DNA of 64,000 bases. Source: Guyparkeria sp. SCN-R1. GTDB taxonomy: Bacteria; Pseudomonadota; Gammaproteobacteria; Halothiobacillales; Halothiobacillaceae. The stretch lies in contig NZ_QZMT01000004.1 in assembly GCF_003932495.1 (NCBI RefSeq), forward strand, positions 186,001 to 250,000. Direction: 5' to 3'. Below are positions 43,003-51,629 of this stretch, piece after piece. The notes under the pieces were generated by a model. That model ran no database searches. It saw nothing but the letters and a program-made list of their open reading frames with translations, and had not been told where the DNA came from. Every line of letters begins with the position of its first letter. Within the stretch, counting starts at the first letter, position 1. The position numbers were made by a program, and so were the translations under genes.

Positions 43003-45789
43003 TTAGCCTCGAGCACCACCGGAGTAGGTGATCGTCGAGCCGTTCATGTCACTACCGCTGCTGCCGGTGATCTTGGATGCCGGAACATCCGGACGCGGCA
43101 CTTCACGGTTGACCCAGGCATTGCGTACGGCGCCACGAGCCTGACCACGCATGGACGGGTTGCGGCCTTGGGCCCACTGGCCCTCGGTACCGGTCACCGA
43201 ACCGTTGCGAGACCAGTCATCACCGGAGATGCGGCAGCGTTCACCGCCTTCGCCAGTGACACGCTCACGGACCTGTGCTTCGGGAGCACACTGCAGCGCG
43301 GCGTCGGCCGGAGCGGCAGCCGGGATCTCCGGTTGCGGCTGGGCGGCTTCCACCGGCTGTGCCGGCGCGTTCTGAGTCGGTGCCGGAGCGACCGGGGCGG
43401 GTGCGGGTGCCGGAGCCGCTGCCTGCGGGGCAGGCGTCGGCGTCGGCATGATCGAACCCATCCGCGGATGCGCGGCGCTCGGCTCAGGGTGACGGAACTC
43501 CGGCGTGCCGGTGATCAGTCCCATCGCCATGTTGCCCGGGCCGGTGATGCGGCCACTACCCTGGTCAAACGAACTGCCCGTGACGCGACCGCGAGCGGCG
43601 CGTGCCGGCGGGTTCACGCTGAAGTCCTCGGGGGCCGAGATCGGCTCCTGGGGCTGGGCGTAAGCCGCCTGAGGCGCGTACCGAGCACTCGGCTGGGTCC
43701 GCGCGGCCAGCGGGTAGCTGGTCGGTGCGGCACAACCGGTGTGCATCGCGTTGGCGTAGGGCGTGCCGCTGACGTAGTGGTCGTAACCGTACTCGTTGCC
43801 GGTGACGTGATCGGTCCGGTCCATCGGCGTGCCGCCAACGGTCTGGCCGTCACAGGTCATCGACGTCTCGACCTTCTCAGCGTGGGGTGCGGGCGAACCC
43901 GAGCAATAGGCACCGTAGTGTTCCGTGCCGTAATACTCGGTACCGGTGACGGGCATGCACCCCCCTTGCTCGTCACCGGACATCTTTGGGTGATGGTCGA
44001 CGCGCTGACCGGTCAGTCCACGACCCGCGAGGGTGTGCATGGACTGCACCTTGTCGACGCCGCCACCGCAAAGACGCGGTTCACCGTACTGAGAACCCGT
44101 GACACGGGAGCAGGAGCCCGGCTCGTTACCCGTCACACGCTCGCTACGGTCCACGAGATTGCCCGTGATCCGCTCGCCGTGGCGCGACTGGTCGACGCCG
44201 ACCTTCTGGTGGCCCGGCTCGGGACGCGTGTCGCAGAACGACTCGTACTGCTCGAAGCTCAGGTACTGCGTACCGGAGACATTGCGGCAGGTGCCCGGCT
44301 CGTCACCCGTAACGTGGCTGGACCGACCAATGGCGGTGCCTGACACGGCGCGACCGGTGTAGGTATGCGTTTCCGCCACCTTTTTCGGTGCCCCGTTGAT
44401 GGTCATCCGCGCTACGCCGGAATCCGCGTACTCGGACCCGGTGATCGACCGGCTTGCGCCCGTTTCCCCACCGGTGGCCCGGGCTGGACGGAATTCGTCG
44501 CTACCGGTCACACGCATCTGCTTCTCGGTCCGACCTTCCACCACCTTGTTGGCGTGGGTTGGGCGGGCCTTGGTGCCGCAGAACGATTGCAGGTCCTCGC
44601 TGCTCAGGTACTCGGTGCCGGTCACGGACTCGCAAGTCCCGCGCTCGTCACCGGTGACCTGGGCGGCTCGGCCTACCGCGGTGCCGCTGACGCCACGACC
44701 GCTGGCGGTCGTCGACGTGCGAACCTTCGGCGCGTTCGGCTGCGGGCGGGTGGAGCAGAACGATTCGTACTGCTCGTTACCGATGTACTCGGTACCCGAA
44801 ATCATCCGGCAGCTGCCGGACTCGTTACCCGAAACGCGATGGGAGCGCTCCACCTGGGTGCCCTTCACCTCACGGCCGGAAATCGTGTGACCGGTTTCCA
44901 CCTTTTTTGGCGTGGACGCCTCGCTGGTGGTATCGGTCTTGCGACGTCCGGTAGGACGGCAGGACGGGGAGCTGCCCCGGCCGTAGTGGCACAGCATCTC
45001 GCGATGGCGCATGGCCGCCTCGCGACCGCTGGCGCTGGTGTCCAGATAACCCGGAACCTGGTACCCCACACGTCCCGGACCGCCCTGCGAGGCCGGCTTG
45101 GCCGGCAACGCACGCTTGCCCTTGTTTGCCATCGCCTCGCGGCGAGCTTGGCAAATCTGGCGCACGCGGTTGGCCTGCGGGCCAAGGCGGGCCGGACGCT
45201 TTTTGGCGACCGTGCAGAGTGACTCGAACGAAGCCTCGTGCTCGGAGTCGGCCTGGGTCTCGTTGCTAGCCGGTGCCGGCTTCGGCTGCGAGCGAACCTC
45301 GTCAGCGAAGGGCATCTGCTTGCGACCCGGGCCACCCTGGGAGGCGGGCTTCGGCGGGAGTGCACTCTTGCCGTACTTCGCCATGGCCTGGCGACGGGTA
45401 CGGCAAACGGACCGCACCAGATCTGCCTCGGAACCGTATTGACTCGGATCGGACTCGGCGAGCGAGCACATCTCGTCAACGGATTCCTCGGTGGACCCGG
45501 ATGCGTGGGATTGTGAGGCGGCAGCGCCGTTGCTACCGGAATCCCGCGATGCCGCGGGGTTCTGGCGAGCGGCCGACGCAGCCGTTTTCCAGGTCGAGGT
45601 GCTGGCGTTCTTGCCGTGTGCAGACAACTGCGCACGACGGGCGCGGGCCAGGTCCTTGCCGGTCAGACCGGCGAGGCTGCCGCCACCCTGAGAAGCTGCC
45701 GCGGTGTTGCCACCACGGGAAAGCTCCTCACGTCGGGCGTGAGCTGCTGCACGATTTCTGGCTGCATTGTTTCCAGATTGTACAGGCAT
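43003..45789 (-). CDS. csoS2: Carboxysome assembly scaffold CsoS2 (intrinsically disordered, repeat protein)
   Basis: 928 residues. The N-terminal region (to about 280) has basic helical peptides that bind Rubisco, for example VCRTRRQAMAKYGKSAL and ICQARREAMANKGKRAL; I count about five. The middle has about seven repeats with VTGDE/VSGNE-type and GTEYLS-type motifs plus conserved Cys, e.g. HVTGDEPGTCRNVSGTQY. The C-terminal region carries more VTG/ITG motifs and ends STITYSGGARG, the shell-anchoring tail. CsoS2 links Rubisco to shell. The ATG 45789 sits inside a 14-base palindrome (45782-45795). Candidate -1 frameshift sites for a short CsoS2A form are listed separately. Confidence 0.96.
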   Translation of the reverse strand: MPVQSGNNAARNRAAAHARREELSRGGNTAAASQGGGSLAGLTGKDLARARRAQLSAHGKNASTSTWKTAASAARQNPAASRDSGSNGAAASQSHASGSTEESVDEMCSLAESDPSQYGSEADLVRSVCRTRRQAMAKYGKSALPPKPASQGGPGRKQMPFADEVRSQPKPAPASNETQADSEHEASFESLCTVAKKRPARLGPQANRVRQICQARREAMANKGKRALPAKPASQGGPGRVGYQVPGYLDTSASGREAAMRHREMLCHYGRGSSPSCRPTGRRKTDTTSEASTPKKVETGHTISGREVKGTQVERSHRVSGNESGSCRMISGTEYIGNEQYESFCSTRPQPNAPKVRTSTTASGRGVSGTAVGRAAQVTGDERGTCESVTGTEYLSSEDLQSFCGTKARPTHANKVVEGRTEKQMRVTGSDEFRPARATGGETGASRSITGSEYADSGVARMTINGAPKKVAETHTYTGRAVSGTAIGRSSHVTGDEPGTCRNVSGTQYLSFEQYESFCDTRPEPGHQKVGVDQSRHGERITGNLVDRSERVTGNEPGSCSRVTGSQYGEPRLCGGGVDKVQSMHTLAGRGLTGQRVDHHPKMSGDEQGGCMPVTGTEYYGTEHYGAYCSGSPAPHAEKVETSMTCDGQTVGGTPMDRTDHVTGNEYGYDHYVSGTPYANAMHTGCAAPTSYPLAARTQPSARYAPQAAYAQPQEPISAPEDFSVNPPARAARGRVTGSSFDQGSGRITGPGNMAMGLITGTPEFRHPEPSAAHPRMGSIMPTPTPAPQAAAPAPAPAPVAPAPTQNAPAQPVEAAQPQPEIPAAAPADAALQCAPEAQVRERVTGEGGERCRISGDDWSRNGSVTGTEGQWAQGRNPSMRGQARGAVRNAWVNREVPRPDVPASKITGSSGSDMNGSTITYSGGARG
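43959..43967 (-). promoter_or_regulatory. Candidate -1 frameshift site in csoS2 (G6 run)
   Basis: On minus the codons are CAA GGG GGG TGC, residues 608-611. A -1 slip would be followed by about 28 codons and then TGA, giving a product of about 638 residues that keeps the N-terminal region and most middle repeats but loses the C-terminal shell anchor, like the short CsoS2A form of Halothiobacillus. The tract may also be just a Gly-Gly codon choice. Confidence 0.4.
44902..44908 (-). promoter_or_regulatory. Candidate -1 frameshift heptamer in csoS2 (A AAA AAG)
   Basis: In-frame A AAA AAG at codons 295-296 is the same heptamer as the bacterial dnaX frameshift site. A -1 slip would meet TGA after ten codons, giving about 306 residues with the Rubisco-binding part only. 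A weaker G AAA AAG lies at codons 469-470 (44380-44386). Confidence 0.35.
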
Positions 45790-45822
45790 GCCTGTTGTAC
45801 CTCGTGTTGATGGTTAAGCTGC

Positions 45823-45840
45823 CTGCCCGAAGGCGGGCAG
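45823..45840 (-). promoter_or_regulatory. Stem-loop between cbbS and csoS2
   Basis: CTGCCCG (45823-45829) pairs with CGGGCAG (45834-45840) across four bases, in the short gap after cbbS. No long T tract follows on minus, so partial termination or protection of the very abundant cbbLS message from decay is more likely than full termination. Confidence 0.55.
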
Positions 45841-45852
45841 CCGCATCGCTTA

Positions 45853-46185
45853 TCAGCCGGCGCGGTAAACCACGAAGGCCAGACCCTGGCTCTGGGTGAA
45901 GTTGTCATACGCAACCAGGCGAACGTGGTGGCCCGGGTACTTGCGATGGCACTCTTCGATCTCGGCCAGCACGTTCTCGACGTTGTCTTCACCGAAGAAC
46001 GGCAGCTTCCACATGTACCAGTAGTGGTTCATCATGTTTTCCGGCTCGACGTGCTCCACGCTCGGGCTCCAGCCCTGGGCAATGGCGTACTCGATCTGAG
46101 CGCGGATCTGGTCCGGAGTCATCGGCGGCAGGTAGGAGAAAGTCTCGAACTTGACCGTCGTCTTGTAGTCCTGCATTTGGTTCAT
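45853..46185 (-). CDS. cbbS: Rubisco small subunit, form IA
   Basis: 110 residues. Typical small-subunit features: [20 protein letters not shown], the conserved [15 protein letters not shown], and [20 protein letters not shown]. With CbbL it forms the L8S8 holoenzyme packed in the carboxysome. It follows cbbL by 43 bases and is separated from csoS2 by a stem-loop that probably sets relative expression. Confidence 0.97.
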   Translation of the reverse strand: MNQMQDYKTTVKFETFSYLPPMTPDQIRAQIEYAIAQGWSPSVEHVEPENMMNHYWYMWKLPFFGEDNVENVLAEIEECHRKYPGHHVRLVAYDNFTQSQGLAFVVYRAG

Positions 46186-46228
46186 GGTTTCTTACCTATG
46201 AGTCAGATTCTGGTTAAGAAGGCCTGGA

Positions 46229-47650
46229 TTAGCGGTTCTGAGTATCGAGCTTGTCGACGGTGTCGAACTCGAACTTGATCTCTTTCCAGGTTTCCATGGC
46301 GATCTTCAGTTCCGGGCTGTGCTGGGCAGCCTGGGTGAGGATCTCCTTGCCTTCACGCTCTACGTCACGACCCTGGTTGCGGGCCTCGACACAGGCTTCC
46401 AGAGCGACACGGTTGGCGGCGGCGCCAGCGGCGTTGCCCCACGGGTGACCCAAGGTGCCACCACCGAACTGCAGGACAGAGTCGTCACCGAAGATGGCGA
46501 CCAGTGCCGGCATGTGCCAGACGTGGATACCACCGGAAGCGACGGCGAAGACGCCCGGCATGGAGCCCCAATCCTGGTCGAAGAAGATGCCACGCGAGCG
46601 GTCTTCCGGGATGAAGGATTCACGCAGCAGGTCGATCCAGCCCAGCGTGGAGGCGCGGTCGCCTTCCAGCTTGCCTACGACGGTACCGGTGTGCAGGTGG
46701 TCACCGCCGGACAGACGCAGGATCTTGGTCAGTACACGGAAGTGGATACCGTGGGTCGGGCTGCGGTCGATAACAGCGTGCATGGCACGGTGGATGTGCA
46801 GCAGGACGCCGTTTTCCTGACACCACTTGGCCAGACCGGTGTTCGCGGTGAAACCGCCGGTGATGTAGTCGTGCATGATGATCGGTGCGCCAATTTCCTT
46901 GGCGAACTCGGCACGCTTGTACATCTCTTCCGGAGTCGGCGCGGTGACGTTCAGGTAGTGACCCTTGCGCTCGCCGGTCTGGTTCTCGGCAGTCTGGGTG
47001 GCTTCCTGAACGAACAGGAAGCGGTCACGCCAGCGCATGAACGGCTGAGAGTTGATGTTCTCGTCGTCCTTGGTGAAGTCGAGACCACCACGGAGGCACT
47101 CGTAGACCGCACGGCCGTAGTTCTTGGCCGACAGGCCCAGCTTCGGCTTGATGGTGCAGCCCAGCATCGGACGGCCGTACTTGGACAGCTTGTCACGCTC
47201 GACCTGGATACCGTGCGGGGGACCGCCACAGGTCTTGATGTAGGCGATCGGGAAGCGAACGTCTTCCAGGCGCAGGCCACGGATGGCCTTGAAGCCGAAT
47301 ACGTTGCCGACCAGCGAGGTGAACACGTTGACGACAGAGCCTTCCTCGAACAGGTCGATCGGGTACGCGATGAACGCGTAGAAGGCGGAGTCGTCACCGG
47401 GCACGTCCTCGATGCGATACGCACGGCCCTTGTAGAAGTCCATGTCGGTCAGCAGGTCGGTCCACACCGTGGTCCAGGTACCGGTGGAGGACTCGGCTGC
47501 AACGGCGGCAGCGGCTTCCTCGCGGTCGATGCCCGGCTGCGGGGTGATCTTGAAGCACGCCAGCAGATCCGTGTCGAGCGGCGTGTACTCCGGCATCCAG
47601 TAGGTTTCGCGGTAATCTTTTACGCCCGCGCTGTAACTTTTGTTCGCCAT
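46229..47650 (-). CDS. cbbL: Rubisco large subunit, form IA
   Basis: 473 residues from ATG 47650, which has a GGAGG site nine bases upstream. Key stretches: [20 protein letters not shown] with the catalytic Lys, [18 protein letters not shown] with the carbamylated Lys and metal-binding Asp/Glu, HIHRAMHAV, and [10 protein letters not shown]. It carboxylates ribulose-1,5-bisphosphate. The sequence and the partner genes place it in the carboxysomal form IA group. It is the first gene of the 19-kb cluster and has a recognisable promoter facing the divergent cbbR. Confidence 0.98.
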   Translation of the reverse strand: MANKSYSAGVKDYRETYWMPEYTPLDTDLLACFKITPQPGIDREEAAAAVAAESSTGTWTTVWTDLLTDMDFYKGRAYRIEDVPGDDSAFYAFIAYPIDLFEEGSVVNVFTSLVGNVFGFKAIRGLRLEDVRFPIAYIKTCGGPPHGIQVERDKLSKYGRPMLGCTIKPKLGLSAKNYGRAVYECLRGGLDFTKDDENINSQPFMRWRDRFLFVQEATQTAENQTGERKGHYLNVTAPTPEEMYKRAEFAKEIGAPIIMHDYITGGFTANTGLAKWCQENGVLLHIHRAMHAVIDRSPTHGIHFRVLTKILRLSGGDHLHTGTVVGKLEGDRASTLGWIDLLRESFIPEDRSRGIFFDQDWGSMPGVFAVASGGIHVWHMPALVAIFGDDSVLQFGGGTLGHPWGNAAGAAANRVALEACVEARNQGRDVEREGKEILTQAAQHSPELKIAMETWKEIKFEFDTVDKLDTQNR

Positions 47651-47730
47651 AGCGATCCTCCGGAAGGGTAAGGTTGGCATTGGGTTTGGGATCGACCTAG
47701 GGGAAGGCCCCCTCTTTCGTCTCGGCCGAT

Positions 47731-47758
47731 ACTATACGTCCAGCGACCATCAAAGCAA
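47731..47758 (-). promoter_or_regulatory. Probable cbbL promoter
   Basis: On minus, TTGCTT (47758-47753) is 16 bases from TATAGT (47736-47731), about 80 bases before the cbbL start codon. The spacing and -10 are good for a sigma-70 promoter, and it lies directly beyond the presumed CbbR site. Confidence 0.5.
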
Positions 47759-47780
47759 TTCAAAATAAGTGATGTTCACC

Positions 47781-47796
47781 ATAAAGAAAGCCTTAT
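47781..47796. promoter_or_regulatory. Candidate CbbR (LysR-type) binding site
   Basis: ATAA, eight bases, TTAT: a dyad with the T-N11-A character of LysR-type sites, in an AT-rich stretch (47755-47800) between cbbL and the divergent cbbR, ten bases before the cbbR start. Binding here could autoregulate cbbR and activate cbbL. Confidence 0.5.
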
Positions 47797-47806
47797 GGGT
47801 TAGCCG

Positions 47807-48724
47807 ATGATTCGATTCACACTGCACCAGCTGCGCGTCTTCAGCGCCGCGGCCGAGCTCCTCAACTACACCAAGGCAGCCGAGAAGCTGCATCTTACTC
47901 AACCCGCGGTGTCGATGCAGATTCGTCAACTCGAGAGCAATGTCGATCTGCCCCTGTTCGAGCAGACCGGTCGTCAACTGTACCTCACGGATGCCGGAAG
48001 GGAACTGTATGGATACGCCCAGCGCATCCTCGAGGTGATTACCGAGGCCGAGGAGGTGCTAGAGGGCATGAAGGGGGTGCACCGCGGCCACCTGCGTGTC
48101 AGCGTCGCGAGTACGGCGAACTACTTCGTCGCCCGGCTGTTGGCCGACTTCTCCAAGCGCTACCCGGGGGTGTCGATCAGCCTGGACGTGACTAACCGGC
48201 AGAGCCTGCTTCGGCAACTGGCTCACAACGAGACCGATATCGTGATCATGGGCGAGCCCCCAACGGATGCAGACCTGCATTCCGAGGCGTTCCTGGAAAA
48301 CCCGCTGGTGGCGATCGCCGCGGCGGATCATCCCCTGGCCGGGCGCAAGTCGATTGCGCTCGAGGAACTCGCGCAGCACCGCTTCGTGCAGCGAGAATCG
48401 GCCTCGGGCACGCGGGCGGCGATCGAGCGTTTCTTCGAGGAGCATGGCCTGGCGGTCAAACCGGGGCTTGAAATGCGTTCGAACGAGGCGATCAAGCAGG
48501 CAATCGAGGCGGGTCTGGGTGTGGGCATCGTGTCGCAGCACACCCTCGAGCTTGAGTTAGAGACCGGCCGGCTGGTGATTCTGGACGTCGACGGGCTACC
48601 GATTATCCGGCACTGGTACATGGTCCAGCGCCAGGGCAAGCGAGACACGCCGGTGATGCGCAGCTTTCACGATCACGTGCTCGAGCAGGCCGAGCGGCAG
48701 GTGCGTCTTCCTAAGAAGACGTGA
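47807..48724 (+). CDS. cbbR: LysR-type regulator CbbR
   Basis: 305 residues. The N-terminal helix-turn-helix is typical (FTLHQLRVFSAAAELLNYTK, then AAEKLHLTQPAVSMQIRQLE), and the effector domain includes RGHLRVSVASTANYFVARLL and LGVGIVSQHTLELELETGRL. CbbR proteins activate Calvin-cycle and carboxysome operons in response to metabolites such as RuBP, phosphoenolpyruvate or NADPH. Its divergent position beside cbbL identifies it. The start ATG 47807 overlaps no other gene; a short gene follows convergently. Confidence 0.95.
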   Translation: MIRFTLHQLRVFSAAAELLNYTKAAEKLHLTQPAVSMQIRQLESNVDLPLFEQTGRQLYLTDAGRELYGYAQRILEVITEAEEVLEGMKGVHRGHLRVSVASTANYFVARLLADFSKRYPGVSISLDVTNRQSLLRQLAHNETDIVIMGEPPTDADLHSEAFLENPLVAIAAADHPLAGRKSIALEELAQHRFVQRESASGTRAAIERFFEEHGLAVKPGLEMRSNEAIKQAIEAGLGVGIVSQHTLELELETGRLVILDVDGLPIIRHWYMVQRQGKRDTPVMRSFHDHVLEQAERQVRLPKKT

Positions 48725-48726
48725 GA

Positions 48727-49188
48727 CTAGCGCTTCTGGCGCTCTTCCTCGCGCACCAGCGGCGCCCAGAATTCCCGCAACGCGCCAACCGGAACGGGTT
48801 CGCGCGCGTTCAGGAAAGGCTCGGCGCTGGTGACCAGCACCGGGTGGCGCTCGGTCATCTGCTGCATCCAGTGGATGTCGCGGTAGGAGAGGTAGTCGCG
48901 GCTAAAATGGGCCGGCAGGGCCACCCACTTGGCGACGGTTGCCGCCGGTGCCAGCGCGAGCCAGACGGCCATGGCAATCAGGGGCACGCCCACCCATGGA
49001 TGCCCGTATTGCGCCGTGTCGGCCAGCAGGGACCATTGCAGCATGAAGAAGGCGCCGGTCAGGGCGATCACGCTGGCGTAGATCCAGCGATGGTTGTTGG
49101 CGATCTCGTAGACGTCGACCAGCCGGGCGATGAGCTCGGGCTGGTAGTCGAATTCGTCGCGCAGATCGAGTGACGGCTGGGTCATCAC
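48727..49188 (-). CDS. Two-helix membrane protein of unknown function
   Basis: 153 residues. Two membrane helices are predicted (about 38-57, WIYASVIALTGAFFMLQWSL, and 66-86, VGVPLIAMAVWLALAPAATV), with hydrophilic ends that face the same side. No recognisable domain. It converges with cbbR, its stop three bases from the cbbR stop, and lies upstream of nothing else on its strand. A small envelope protein, function not inferable. Confidence 0.65.
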   Translation of the reverse strand: MMTQPSLDLRDEFDYQPELIARLVDVYEIANNHRWIYASVIALTGAFFMLQWSLLADTAQYGHPWVGVPLIAMAVWLALAPAATVAKWVALPAHFSRDYLSYRDIHWMQQMTERHPVLVTSAEPFLNAREPVPVGALREFWAPLVREEERQKR

Positions 49189-49286
49189 GGACTCCGGGTT
49201 ACGTGTTCCGGCGGGGTGTGACAGTCACTACCCCGCAGAATTCGGGAATCCCTTCACCAAAAAGATAGTTGATTAATGGTGGTCGG

Positions 49287-49790
49287 TCAGGCCGGAATGC
49301 GATCGAACACCAGGAACTGGTAGGCGTAGGGGTTGCGATCGTCCGGGTCGTGGCGCGTGGCCTCGGTCAGCTCCCACTCGTCGGGAACGTACACCGGGAA
49401 ATGGGCGTCGCCCGCGACCTCCACTTCCACCAGCGTCAGGTACATCCGGTCGGCCCGGGGCAGGTACTGGTAATAGATGTTCGCCCCACCCATCACCATG
49501 GCCTCCTCGCTCTCGTCGAGGTGCTTCTCGGCCTCGGCCAGGGCGGCATTGAGCGAATGCACCACGATCACGCCCTCGGCGGCGAAGCCCTCGTCGCGGG
49601 TGACCACGATGTTGGTCCGGCCGGGCAGCGGTTTGCCGATCGACTCGTAGGTCTTGCGCCCCATGATCAGGGGCTTGCCCATGGTCAGCTGCTTGAAGTG
49701 CTTGAGATCGGCCGGCAGCCGCCAGGGGAGCTGGTTGTTGCGACCGATGACCTGGTTGCGGGCCATCGCGGCGATAAGACTGACGCGCAT
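49287..49790 (-). CDS. folA: Dihydrofolate reductase
   Basis: 167 residues. DHFR signatures: SLIAAMARNQVIGRNNQLPW, LKHFKQLTMGKPLIMGRKTY and AMVMGGANIYYQYL. It reduces dihydrofolate to tetrahydrofolate with NADPH, restoring the cofactor oxidised by thymidylate synthase. thyA lies upstream on the same strand after a gap of about 130 bases, the common lgt-thyA-folA order. Confidence 0.95.
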   Translation of the reverse strand: MRVSLIAAMARNQVIGRNNQLPWRLPADLKHFKQLTMGKPLIMGRKTYESIGKPLPGRTNIVVTRDEGFAAEGVIVVHSLNAALAEAEKHLDESEEAMVMGGANIYYQYLPRADRMYLTLVEVEVAGDAHFPVYVPDEWELTEATRHDPDDRNPYAYQFLVFDRIPA

Positions 49791-49917
49791 GCGGTTTCCT
49801 GCCTCGCGGCATGGTGATTGAGTGGGATCGACCCGGCAGTCTAGCCCAAACGTGGGGGCGGTTCACCTCTATCCGCCCGTTCTGACGCGAGGCCGACGTC
49901 GTCGGACGGCGACCTTG

Positions 49918-50712
49918 TTACACGGCGACCTTGGCCTTGATGTGCGGGTGCGGGTCGTAATCGGTCAGCTCAAAATCGTCGAAGACGAACTCGTCGATCG
50001 TGCGGCGATCGGGGTTGATGCGCATGATCGGCTGGTCGCGTGGCTCCCGGGTCAGTTGCTCGCGCGCCTGGTCGAGGTGGTTGTGATAGAGGTGCGCGTC
50101 ACCCAGCGTGTGGACGAACTCGCCCGGCTCGAGATCGCAGACCTGCGCGATCATCATCGTCAACAGCGCGTAGCTGGCGATATTGAACGGCACGCCGAGG
50201 AAGATATCGGCGCTGCGCTGGTAGAGCTGGCAGGAGAGCCGGCCGTTGGCCACATAGAACTGGAACAGCAGGTGGCAGGGTGGCAGGGCCATCTCGGGCA
50301 CGTCGGCCGGGTTCCAGGCCGTGACGATCAGCCGGCGCGAGTCCGGGTTGGTCTTGATCTGTTCGATCACCTGGCCGAGCTGGTCGATGGTGTCGCCGTC
50401 GCGCGTCGGCCAGGAGCGCCACTGCGCGCCGTAGACCGGGCCGAGGTCACCGTTCTCGTCGGCCCACTCGTTCCAGATGCGTACGCCATTGTCCTGCAGG
50501 TAGCGGACGTTGGTATCGCCGCTGATAAACCACAACAGCTCGTGGATGATCGAGCGCAGGTGCAGCTTCTTGGTCGTCAGGGCAGGGAAGCCCTTCGAGA
50601 GGTCGAAGCGCATCTGGTAACCGAAAACGCTGCGCGTACCGGTGCCGGTGCGGTCACTGCGATCCACGCCGTGGTCGAGGACGTGCTGCATCAGGTCGAG
50701 ATAGGCCTTCAT
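49918..50712 (-). CDS. thyA: Thymidylate synthase
   Basis: 264 residues, the standard bacterial length. Catalytic Cys lies in [14 protein letters not shown]; the phosphate-binding start is [19 protein letters not shown]; the dUMP/folate region has [19 protein letters not shown] and [17 protein letters not shown]. It methylates dUMP to dTMP with methylenetetrahydrofolate. The ATG overlaps the lgt stop by four bases, showing co-translation. Confidence 0.97.
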   Translation of the reverse strand: MKAYLDLMQHVLDHGVDRSDRTGTGTRSVFGYQMRFDLSKGFPALTTKKLHLRSIIHELLWFISGDTNVRYLQDNGVRIWNEWADENGDLGPVYGAQWRSWPTRDGDTIDQLGQVIEQIKTNPDSRRLIVTAWNPADVPEMALPPCHLLFQFYVANGRLSCQLYQRSADIFLGVPFNIASYALLTMMIAQVCDLEPGEFVHTLGDAHLYHNHLDQAREQLTREPRDQPIMRINPDRRTIDEFVFDDFELTDYDPHPHIKAKVAV

Positions 50713-51530
50713 TCGGGTCTCGCAGTCGGTTGGGTGTCAGCAGGGCGGTCCATGATACCGCGCCGATAGGCCCAGATCAGCAGGGCAATTCCGGCCAGGA
50801 TCATGGGCGCGGAGAGGACATGGCCCATGGTGACCCATCCGCCGGCGAGATAGCCGATATGGGCATCCGGTTCGCGGACGAATTCGACTGCAAAGCGGAA
50901 TACGCCGTAGCCGGCGAGGAACAGCCCGGAGACCGCCATACGAGGCCTCGGCTTCATGGAGAAGATCCACAGCAGGACGAACAGCACCAGCCCTTCGAGG
51001 AACGCCTCGTAGAGCATCGAGGGGTGACGTGGCTCGGGGCCGGCACCGGGGAAGACCATGCCCCAGGGCAGGGTGGTGGGGCTGCCCCACAGTTCGGCGT
51101 TGATGAAATTGCCGATCCGGCCGAAGAACAGGCCGATGGGTACCAGCGGGGCGATGAAATCGGTGACCGTGAAGAAGGCTAGACCCTGCCGCCGGCCATA
51201 TAGCGCCATGGCCACCAGCACGCCCAGCAGCCCGCCATGAAAGCTCATGCCGCCGTCCCAGAGCGCGAATAGCGACAGGGGCGAGTCGATCAGCTGCCCC
51301 GGTTGGTAGAACAGCATGTAGCCGATGCGCCCGCCGGCGATCACCCCCAGCGCACTGTAGAAAAGCAGATCGTCGACCTGCACCGGCTGGATCGGCCAGT
51401 CGGGACGACGGGCGCGCAGGCGGGCCAGCGCCCAGGCGCCGGCAAAGCCGAACAGGTACATCAGCCCGTACCAGTGAATGGCCAGCGGGCCGATCTGCAG
51501 GGCGACGGGGTCGATGGCGGGATAATCCAT
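50709..51530 (-). CDS. lgt: Prolipoprotein diacylglyceryl transferase
   Basis: 273 residues with about seven membrane helices. Family motifs: [40 protein letters not shown] with the key His, and [13 protein letters not shown]. It transfers diacylglycerol from phosphatidylglycerol to the lipobox Cys of prolipoproteins at the inner membrane. It begins the lgt-thyA-folA run and is divergent from the YyaL-type gene. Confidence 0.95.
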   Translation of the reverse strand: MDYPAIDPVALQIGPLAIHWYGLMYLFGFAGAWALARLRARRPDWPIQPVQVDDLLFYSALGVIAGGRIGYMLFYQPGQLIDSPLSLFALWDGGMSFHGGLLGVLVAMALYGRRQGLAFFTVTDFIAPLVPIGLFFGRIGNFINAELWGSPTTLPWGMVFPGAGPEPRHPSMLYEAFLEGLVLFVLLWIFSMKPRPRMAVSGLFLAGYGVFRFAVEFVREPDAHIGYLAGGWVTMGHVLSAPMILAGIALLIWAYRRGIMDRPADTQPTARPE

Positions 51531-51629
51531 GGGGGCGTCGGTTGTGTCGGTTGTGAAAGTCGGATGAGTCTACCAGTATCGTTGGCCCCGTTTCGCGACG
51601 TCCATCCGTCGCCTCAATGGAGCGATCCG

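Noticed and set aside
42469-44343. A 624-codon plus-strand open frame opposite csoS2 and csoSCA
   Set aside because: It is antisense to well-supported genes, is composed of Arg/Gly/Val-rich translation typical of GC-rich antisense frames, and resembles no family.
43600-44800. Regularly spaced repeats that could be taken for a CRISPR or tandem DNA repeat
   Set aside because: They are the coding repeats of the CsoS2 middle region; spacing and sequence vary as codons and the protein motif explains them.
46319-47671. A 450-codon plus-strand open frame opposite cbbL
   Set aside because: Pure antisense of Rubisco; long open antisense frames are expected at this GC content.
51303-51629. N-terminal extension of the YyaL-type protein over lgt
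   Set aside because: It overlaps the conserved lgt gene in antisense, while the ATG at 51630 begins at the family's usual N-terminus.
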